Source: Endozoicomonas sp965198415 (lineage in GTDB: Bacteria; Pseudomonadota; Gammaproteobacteria; Pseudomonadales; Endozoicomonadaceae). From it: a DNA stretch of 64,000 bases. Made by a program: the position numbers and the translations under genes. Each line of letters begins with the position of its first letter. Within the stretch, counting starts at the first letter, position 1. The notes under the pieces are model-generated. The model was not told where the DNA came from. It saw only the letters and a list, made by a program, of their open reading frames with translations, and did no database searches. This document shows positions 58,801 to 64,000 of this stretch, in pieces. The stretch covers positions 434,001 through 498,000 of the forward strand of contig CBDAPN010000031.1 in NCBI GenBank assembly GCA_965198415.1. The letters are read 5' to 3'.

Positions 58801-60701
58801 GATTCTTGCACTTTGGCATTCAAGCCATCAACGCCATAGGTGTAATACTCTGTTTTGTGAACATTACCCTCTGGGTCGGTGCGGCGGATTAGCTGGTTCA
58901 GCTTGTTATAACGGTACTCGGTCTTTTCACCTCGGGGGGATATTTTGGTAAGTAACTGACTGTTTCGGGTATCGACCCGTTTTTTGGTTACATGGCCAAG
59001 GCTGTTCTCAAATTCAGTGGCTAATATGGCCGATTCTTTATCGAAGTGGTAATGGGTTTTTTTATGGGTTTTCTGTACGCCGGGCATTCCTGCGGCTATC
59101 CACTTCCATTGTCGGAAGGTTTCACGGCCGATGTCATCGTATTGATAGTTTATTTGTTGCCAGGGCTGCCAGAGGCTGACCTTGTCTTTGCTTAAGGCAT
59201 AAGTCATCTTGGCGCTGTGGTTTTTCTTGTCGGGCGTTAAGTGGTATTTGGTTTGCACCGCTTTGGCGGACACCCCATCTTTTTCAATGGTTTGTGACAA
59301 CAAATTGAAATGGTCGGTAAAATATTGATGCTCAACGGATCTTATTTCACGCCAATAGTCGTCTTGTCGATGATAGACCCAGTGAGTCTCTCTGGTTTTA
59401 TTACCAAACAGGTCGTGACTGAAGTCAATACGATTGCTGGGCAAGTATTTCTGCTGCGCTTCATTCCAGACGAAATAATCGATTTTTTTTGGTTTGTCGT
59501 AATTGGTTGAGCGACTGTATTTGAAAGGGGCGATGGGGTATTCATAGCCGACTTTAATATAGTCTTTGTTGTCTTTGAGGGTGCGAATGGTTACTGGCAA
59601 ATGCATGAAGTTATATTCATAGACCTGATGCTTAATGGTTAAGTTATCAGGGTCGCCGTTGGTTTGTTTGACCTCGACACTGTAGCGATAATTTTGGTCA
59701 TTGCTGTCAACTAAGCTGTCGGATGAGTTGGTGAATTTGTACAAAGGATAACCGGTATAATTATTTTCCTTTCGATAGTGGTAAAAAGTTTCGTGGTAAA
59801 TTTTTTGGGAGCCTAATTCAAACTGTTTGAAATAAGTGACCACGGGCATAGAGCTGTTACCCTCATGCGTGGCGTAGGGAATGGTGTCGTACGCTAATGT
59901 AGTCATCAGACCCGATGGGGTGAGAATAGTCTGCAAAAGGTGATAAGAAGCTGCTTCAATGTAGTTGATTTCATAGCGCTGCTGCATGGTGTTGACAATG
60001 GTCTTGATGCCAATGTCGTTAAAATAGACTCGCTGCTCCCTGCCATCGGGATAGCGAACAATAAAAGTATTGGGCTCGTATTGAAAGGTGTAACGGTTGC
60101 CGTAATTGTCAGTAATTGCCGCCAGTTTGGCCTTTGCTGCACTATGAACGGGTTGTTCATATTCAATGGTGATCTGATTACCAAAGCGGTCTCTTTTGAG
60201 AACCAGCAGACCTAACTGGGAAAAGTAACTCTCGCTGCCATCATTATGTTTAGATTTAAAACGGTATGTCAGTGAGGGTATGCCGGGAACTTCCTGATTC
60301 ACCCCTTCATCTTTAAAGGAGAAGCCGTGCTGGTTAAAATATTTCAGCCCCGAGGAGAAAAAATGCTCATCATGCCATAACGAGTCGATTAGCCATTGTT
60401 GTCCGTTGATCATAGCGGCGCCATTTAAAATGTAATCCACATCCAGTTCCCAGCCATTGGGCATACCGAACATTCCATTTGAATTAAAGTGGTAGACAAG
60501 ATTGATTCGAAACGGTTTATGGATACCCATGGTTTTAATTAGGGGGTAAGAAAAGCGAAAACTCCCTGTGGCAGAATTAACGGATGCAGTAAAATTAATT
60601 GCCTGATTATACGCCTGACTTCCTCTATATTGGGCAATACCAGACGCTGAATAAAGAAAAGAGACGAAGATGAGCAGTGCAGCATAGAGTGATCGATTCA
60701 T
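55830..60701 (-). CDS. Copy 12: secreted YD/RHS-repeat protein, 1623 aa, family-II tail
   Basis: The core ends at Asp 1355 (56637-56639) in the SRDAMHVDN context otherwise seen only in copy 7. The 265-residue tail is family II: SPDFHPTTNEF at its start, three hydrophobic segments, LTSWPPRA, a small local repeat GASRGASRGA, TTPQPN and TYQNS. The position that is YQNL or YERI in copies 7 and 13 reads NERI here, so the first tyrosine is lost. It ends with GDASLQEEGLSHV and FIEDY. The N-terminal part instead resembles copy 10 (DSLWHDEHFFSSG). It is followed by a short 3' block. Confidence 0.96.
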   Translation of the reverse strand: MNRSLYAALLIFVSFLYSASGIAQYRGSQAYNQAINFTASVNSATGSFRFSYPLIKTMGIHKPFRINLVYHFNSNGMFGMPNGWELDVDYILNGAAMINGQQWLIDSLWHDEHFFSSGLKYFNQHGFSFKDEGVNQEVPGIPSLTYRFKSKHNDGSESYFSQLGLLVLKRDRFGNQITIEYEQPVHSAAKAKLAAITDNYGNRYTFQYEPNTFIVRYPDGREQRVYFNDIGIKTIVNTMQQRYEINYIEAASYHLLQTILTPSGLMTTLAYDTIPYATHEGNSSMPVVTYFKQFELGSQKIYHETFYHYRKENNYTGYPLYKFTNSSDSLVDSNDQNYRYSVEVKQTNGDPDNLTIKHQVYEYNFMHLPVTIRTLKDNKDYIKVGYEYPIAPFKYSRSTNYDKPKKIDYFVWNEAQQKYLPSNRIDFSHDLFGNKTRETHWVYHRQDDYWREIRSVEHQYFTDHFNLLSQTIEKDGVSAKAVQTKYHLTPDKKNHSAKMTYALSKDKVSLWQPWQQINYQYDDIGRETFRQWKWIAAGMPGVQKTHKKTHYHFDKESAILATEFENSLGHVTKKRVDTRNSQLLTKISPRGEKTEYRYNKLNQLIRRTDPEGNVHKTEYYTYGVDGLNAKVQESPLGFRLRQRKDPLDRIITHEQAIGDQYTVLDRKEYNAFGKLALHKNHSGQITTFHYDDQMRLKTRIDPWNNKITHLYNDDDMTEHVFINNIRHRKIIKTPWLFKTAVTHYPLNDKDTVVVEEQVTKNGFDQVIHEQSAILDEKTSKRSSIIQNTYQYNPSHNKTQIKMQGFDGITMTKKSTYDLFGNQHTFTKRQSGNALNSCHSGYRYFYNSENRLVRVVSPPSDSAEQLVNQYRYDENGREIEHRLPNGRSIIKTYTPRGQVQSVKWDRKGENYTVFHHYDADGLLLQLSDTNDQHQYYQRDSRGNITRLTYPDRHEQKYEYDRLNRVVKQVTTAKTTLTYQYNDMDLGKLSAIHSDDSHMRFNYGTDDNGIKGRLITIERDITGTGKTIEHLGYGPFGRKTKSTATTYAGAPVFSSAYRYLPRGEMVEQTVHSWTEAEPATVNVSRYDYDAFRRLTKETHQQNQNPSTQISYHYDGNDNLIKEQRTPAHKTIHRHYNALDQLTHEDTTTNEPLSSNVKKETAHFVHDKNGHIVVGQRGIKYQYDDLGLLQKVTDADDKMLVEFEYLPNGLLAHKYTNSDRQSFYYDLNHNALTVLKNQKFYDLIRHSGKYLGTLMKGGGEQLFIANQSTAAKLSRNAQGNQTTTSYAYEGYGQTQRLNGSEPGLDFLWNQELADKTTNLVYLKNRFYHPDLKRFTSRDAMHVDNRYSYANANPILFTDPLGLSPDFHPTTNEFIIMGIVIFALGAIFTFAPIALSAFTISGYIGMASGLSTVASGLCLIGAQLMFDKKDYNVMQGFEYAALAFGILAIAGGVVSAAPNIAKALGIESELVNILTSWPPRAATAVTTEQETPLVDLAARGASRGASRGAIETSDMTSAGNQNERIPFINPRPRPVAQTYAEPNVNTTPQPNNGSNHTYQNSSLTSPSKILSTPKSVTETQDLARNFRTNTLVQVRPQATTMTRFGDASLQEEGLSHVDTSTPFIEDY

Positions 60702-61009
60702 AGCTTTCTCATACTTAAGATTCAGGCTGGGACAATGGTGGTCTCTACGAGATTATCTTAGACGACAGAAAGCAATTACACAGTTCGTCTTTGAATATTG
60801 GTCTGTTTCGCATAGTACAGTTTTACATAATGGTATAAGCCGTATAGCCCCTTAGTGAAAACCGTGTGCAGATCAAAATGCATTAAGAGGCAGGCTAGGC
60901 TTTTTGACTCGCTTTGAATAACAAAATGGGTGGACATTTTGTTAACCAGCTGCAGTGCAGCTGGCTATCGCCCTGCAAAGCTTCTTAGCCTTTGCTGTTA
61001 TTCTCAATG
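60702..61009 (-). repeat. Spacer between copies 13 and 12: 209-bp block plus short 3' block
   Basis: Upstream block 60702-60910, short 3' block 60911-61009. Double hairpin at 60919-60964, again with the AACAAAATG/CATTTTGTT stem. No gene. Confidence 0.8.
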
Positions 61010-64000
61010 TCAATAGTCTTCTATCAATGGAGTTGAAGGATCCACATGGCTCAACCCCTCCTCTTGTAAAGAGGCATCACCGAGTTTGGGCGTTGAGGTG
61101 AATTGAGGCCTGGCTCGCCATGAGACAGTACTGCCAAAACGACGGACCGAATATTGTGTTGCATGGATCTCTGTGACTGTGAAAGGAGTTCTATTGTCCC
61201 TTTGAGAGATGTTCTGGTATGTATGATTTGAACCATAATTCGGCTGTGGTGTGGTGTTTACATTAGGCTCTGCGTTGGTTTGAGCAACTGGTCTTGGCCG
61301 TACGGGGTGACTCAATGGAATCCTTTCATATTGGTTCCCTGCTGAGGCCATATCGCTTGTTTCAACAGCACCGCTATTTGCACCGCCAGCAGCCAAATCT
61401 ACCAGCGGAGTTTCTGGTTCTGTTGTGACAGCTGTTACAGCTCTTGGTGGCCATGATGTCAAAACGTTAACGAGTTCACTTTCAATGCCAAGCGCTTTGG
61501 CGATGTTGGGTGCTGCTGAAACAACACCTCCGGCGAGGGCCAAAACACCAAAAGCAAGAGCCGCATACTCGAACCCCCGCATCGCATTATACTCTTTCCT
61601 GTCAAACGTAAGCTGTGCCCCTATCAGGCAGACGCCTGAAACCATCGTTGCAAATCCAGAAGCCAGACCTAGTAAACCGGATACAGAAAAGTTACCTAAG
61701 CCCGGGATAGAAGAAAAAATCGCACCAAGCGCAAGAATCACAGTACCGATAATCATAAATTTGTTAGCAGTAGCGTGGAAATCAGGGCTCAGTCCCAGAG
61801 GGTCTGTAAAGAGAATGGGATTGGCATTGGCATAGCTGTAGCGGTTATCCACATGCATAGGGTCGCGACTGGTAAAGCGTTTTAGATCGGGGTGATAAAA
61901 GCGGTTTTTTAAATAGACAAGATTGGTTGTCTTGTCAGCAAGCTCTTGGTTCCATAAAAAATCCAGGCCGGGCTCGGAGCCGTTGAGTCTTTGCGTTTGA
62001 CCGTAACCTTCATAATCGTATGAAACGGTCGTTTGATTACCCTGCGCATTGAGGCTTAGCTTGGCTGCAGTGCTTTGATTGGCAATGAACAGTTGTTCAC
62101 CACCGCCTTTCATTAATGTGCCCAGATACTTTCCACTGTGTCGAATCAGGTCGTAGAACTTTTGGTTTTTAAGCACGGTTAATGCGTTATGATTCAAATC
62201 GTAATAAAAGCTTTGTCGGTCACTGTTGGTGTACTTATGGGCCAGCAAGCCGTTGGGTAAATATTCAAACTCAACCAGCATTTTGCCATCGGCATCAGTG
62301 ACCTTTTGCAGCAGGCCCAGATCGTCGTATTGGTATTGAATTCCGTGTTGGCCAACGACTATGTGCCCATTTTTATCGTGTACAAAGTGCGCCGTTTCCT
62401 TTTTTACGTTGGAGCTTAATGGCTCATTGGTGGTTGTATCCTCATGGGTGAGTTGATCCAGCGCGTTATAATGACGGTGGATGGTTTTGTTCGCCGGGGT
62501 GCGTTGCTCTTTAATCAGGTTATCGTTGCCGTCGTAGTGATAGCTGATTTGGGTTGAGGGGTTTTGATTCTGCTGGTGCGTCTCCTTAGTCAGCCTTCTG
62601 AACGCATCGTAATCATAACGGGAAACATTGACAGTCGCTGGTTCTGCTTCTGTCCATGAGTGTACCGTTTGTTCGACCATTTCCCCCCGGGGTAAGTAAC
62701 GATAAGCACTGGAAAAAACCGGGGCGCCAGCATAGGTAGTGGCTGTGGATTTTGTCTTCCGGCCAAAGGGGCCATACCCGAGGTATTCAATGGTTTTACC
62801 GGTACCGGTGATGTCTCTCTCAATGGCGATTAAGCGACCTTTTATGCCATTGTCGTCGGTTCCGTAGTTAAAGCGCATGTGGCTGTCACCGCTATGGATG
62901 GCGGACAGTTTGCCCAAGTCCAGGTCATTGTACTGATAGGTCAATGTCGTCTTTGCGGTAGTGACCTGTTTGACCACCCGGTTTAGGCGATCATACTCGT
63001 ACTTCTGTTCATGTCGGTCAGGGTAGGTGAGGCGGGTGATGTTGCCTCTTGAATCCCGTTGGTAGTACTGGTGCTGATCGTTGGTGTCAGAGAGCTGAAG
63101 TAACAGGCCATCAGCATCATAGTGGTGAAAAACCGTGTAGTTTTCGCCCTTGCGATCCCATTTGACCGACTGGACTTGCCCTCTTGGGGTGTACGTTTTG
63201 ATAATACTGCGGCCGTTGGGGAGGCGGTGCTCAATTTCCCGGCCATTCTCATCGTAGCGATACTGGTTGACCAGCTGCTCGGCGCTATCGGATGGTGGCG
63301 ACACCACGCGCACCAGACGATTTTCTGAATTGTAGAAATACCGATAACCGCTATGGCAGGAGTTCAGGGCGTTACCGCTTTGTCGTTTAGTAAACGTGTG
63401 TTGATTACCGAACAGATCATAAGTGGACTTTTTGGTCATGGTGATGCCGTCAAAGCCCTGCGTTTTTATTTGGGTTTTATTGTGGCTGGGATTGTAGTGA
63501 TAGGTGTTTTGAATGATCGAGCTTCGCTTTGAAGTTTTTTCGTCAAGAATCGCGCTCTGCTCATGAATCACCTGATCAAAGCCATTTTTGGTTACTTGCT
63601 CCTCCACCACAACGGTATCTTTATCGTTGAGGGGGTAGTGAGTGACTGCTGTTTTAAACAACCAAGGTGTTTTGATTATTTTTCTATGACGGATGTTGTT
63701 TATAAAGACATGCTCAGTCATATCATCGTCATTGTAGAGGTGGGTGATTTTATTATTCCAGGGATCGATGCGTGCTTTCAGGCGCATTTGGTCATCGTAG
63801 TGAAAGGTGGTTATCTGGCCCGAATGATTTTTGTGCAGAGCCAGTTTTCCAAAAGCATTGTACTCTTTTCGATCCAGAACGGTGTACTGGTCTCCAATGG
63901 CCTGTTCGTGGGTGATGATACGGTCTAAAGGATCTTTTCGCTGGCGCAGTCGAAACCCTAGAGGTGATTCTTGCACTTTGGCATTCAAGCCATCAACGCC
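61010..64000 (-). CDS. Copy 13: secreted YD/RHS-repeat protein, start lies beyond the window
   Basis: The frame stays open to the right edge, where the sequence is the usual YGVDGLNAK region; a TTG at 63988 is an internal Leu, not a start. From core alignment the window holds residues about 623 to the end of a protein of about 1618 residues. Asp 1355 of DPLGL is at 61802-61804. The 260-residue tail is family II with SPDFHATANKF, three hydrophobic segments, YERI and, 37 residues later, YQNI. A private segment (EIHATQYSVRRFGSTVSW) is followed by GDASLQEEGLSHV and LIEDY. The late core variant TTVSYDYEGYG is shared with copy 10, whose tail is of the other family. Confidence 0.95.
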   Translation of the reverse strand, partial: GVDGLNAKVQESPLGFRLRQRKDPLDRIITHEQAIGDQYTVLDRKEYNAFGKLALHKNHSGQITTFHYDDQMRLKARIDPWNNKITHLYNDDDMTEHVFINNIRHRKIIKTPWLFKTAVTHYPLNDKDTVVVEEQVTKNGFDQVIHEQSAILDEKTSKRSSIIQNTYHYNPSHNKTQIKTQGFDGITMTKKSTYDLFGNQHTFTKRQSGNALNSCHSGYRYFYNSENRLVRVVSPPSDSAEQLVNQYRYDENGREIEHRLPNGRSIIKTYTPRGQVQSVKWDRKGENYTVFHHYDADGLLLQLSDTNDQHQYYQRDSRGNITRLTYPDRHEQKYEYDRLNRVVKQVTTAKTTLTYQYNDLDLGKLSAIHSGDSHMRFNYGTDDNGIKGRLIAIERDITGTGKTIEYLGYGPFGRKTKSTATTYAGAPVFSSAYRYLPRGEMVEQTVHSWTEAEPATVNVSRYDYDAFRRLTKETHQQNQNPSTQISYHYDGNDNLIKEQRTPANKTIHRHYNALDQLTHEDTTTNEPLSSNVKKETAHFVHDKNGHIVVGQHGIQYQYDDLGLLQKVTDADGKMLVEFEYLPNGLLAHKYTNSDRQSFYYDLNHNALTVLKNQKFYDLIRHSGKYLGTLMKGGGEQLFIANQSTAAKLSLNAQGNQTTVSYDYEGYGQTQRLNGSEPGLDFLWNQELADKTTNLVYLKNRFYHPDLKRFTSRDPMHVDNRYSYANANPILFTDPLGLSPDFHATANKFMIIGTVILALGAIFSSIPGLGNFSVSGLLGLASGFATMVSGVCLIGAQLTFDRKEYNAMRGFEYAALAFGVLALAGGVVSAAPNIAKALGIESELVNVLTSWPPRAVTAVTTEPETPLVDLAAGGANSGAVETSDMASAGNQYERIPLSHPVRPRPVAQTNAEPNVNTTPQPNYGSNHTYQNISQRDNRTPFTVTEIHATQYSVRRFGSTVSWRARPQFTSTPKLGDASLQEEGLSHVDPSTPLIEDY

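Noticed and set aside
63988..64000. Start of copy 13 at an internal TTG
   Set aside because: The frame and homology continue to the window edge, so the true start is outside.
1..64000. Transposon or IS origin of the repeats
   Set aside because: No transposase, terminal inverted repeats or target duplications are visible; the repeats are whole genes with their own flanks.

Overview
The window is almost entirely one gene family. It holds thirteen very large secreted YD/RHS-repeat proteins: eleven complete genes of 1620-1666 codons and one partial gene at each window edge. They form two tandem arms that point at each other. Copies 1-4 lie on the + strand (2-18933) and copies 5-13 on the - strand (19165-64000); the arms converge at about 18.93-19.17 kb. 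I see no other protein gene, tRNA, rRNA, IS element, CRISPR array, immunity gene, PAAR/VgrG gene or Tc-toxin partner. The organism is probably a Gram-negative bacterium, plausibly a gammaproteobacterium, given the Sec-type signal peptides, moderate GC and RHS style; the sequence does not settle the genus.

Each complete protein has the same layout. A signal peptide is followed by a mature N-terminus carrying (Y/E)Y-x-GSQAYN, then an N-terminal beta-rich region (SVN.ATG...FSYPL, FG(L/M)P.GW). About 800 residues of YD repeats follow, then an RHS-associated core ending in NPI.F.DP.G. Up to that DPxG the length hardly varies: D1359 in copies 2-4, D1355 in copies 7-12, D1353 in copy 6 and D1350 in copy 5. 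After it comes a 260-313 residue variable tail with three hydrophobic segments, then a hydrophilic, proline- and tyrosine-containing end. RHS/TcC proteins of known structure form a hollow shell around their C-terminal region, and these tails have the size of such cargo.

Within each arm the cores are nearly identical, but their polymorphisms are reshuffled between copies; all four combinations of two sites 19 bp apart occur among copies 1-4. This points to gene conversion. Copies 5 and 6, next to the convergence point, are clearly diverged. In the - arm, each spacer between homogenised genes is a 209-bp upstream block joined at a fixed point (GACTC) to a 3' block of one of two types. The 3' block type matches the tail family of the gene before it in all seven cases, so tail plus 3' flank behaves as an exchangeable cassette.

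The most interesting possibility is in the tails. Copies 8-11 carry an ITAM-like pair (YxxL-x9-YxxI) plus a further upstream YxxL. Copies 7 and 13 carry YxN motifs, copy 7 has both PSAP and PTAP, copy 11 has PSAP, and copy 5 has PPPPY. Behind a conserved glycine-rich membrane segment, this resembles a secreted, host-membrane-inserting protein with a signalling tail. It is a motif-level hypothesis only. The array may be a recombining repertoire of secreted, cargo-carrying RHS proteins with no visible immunity partners.
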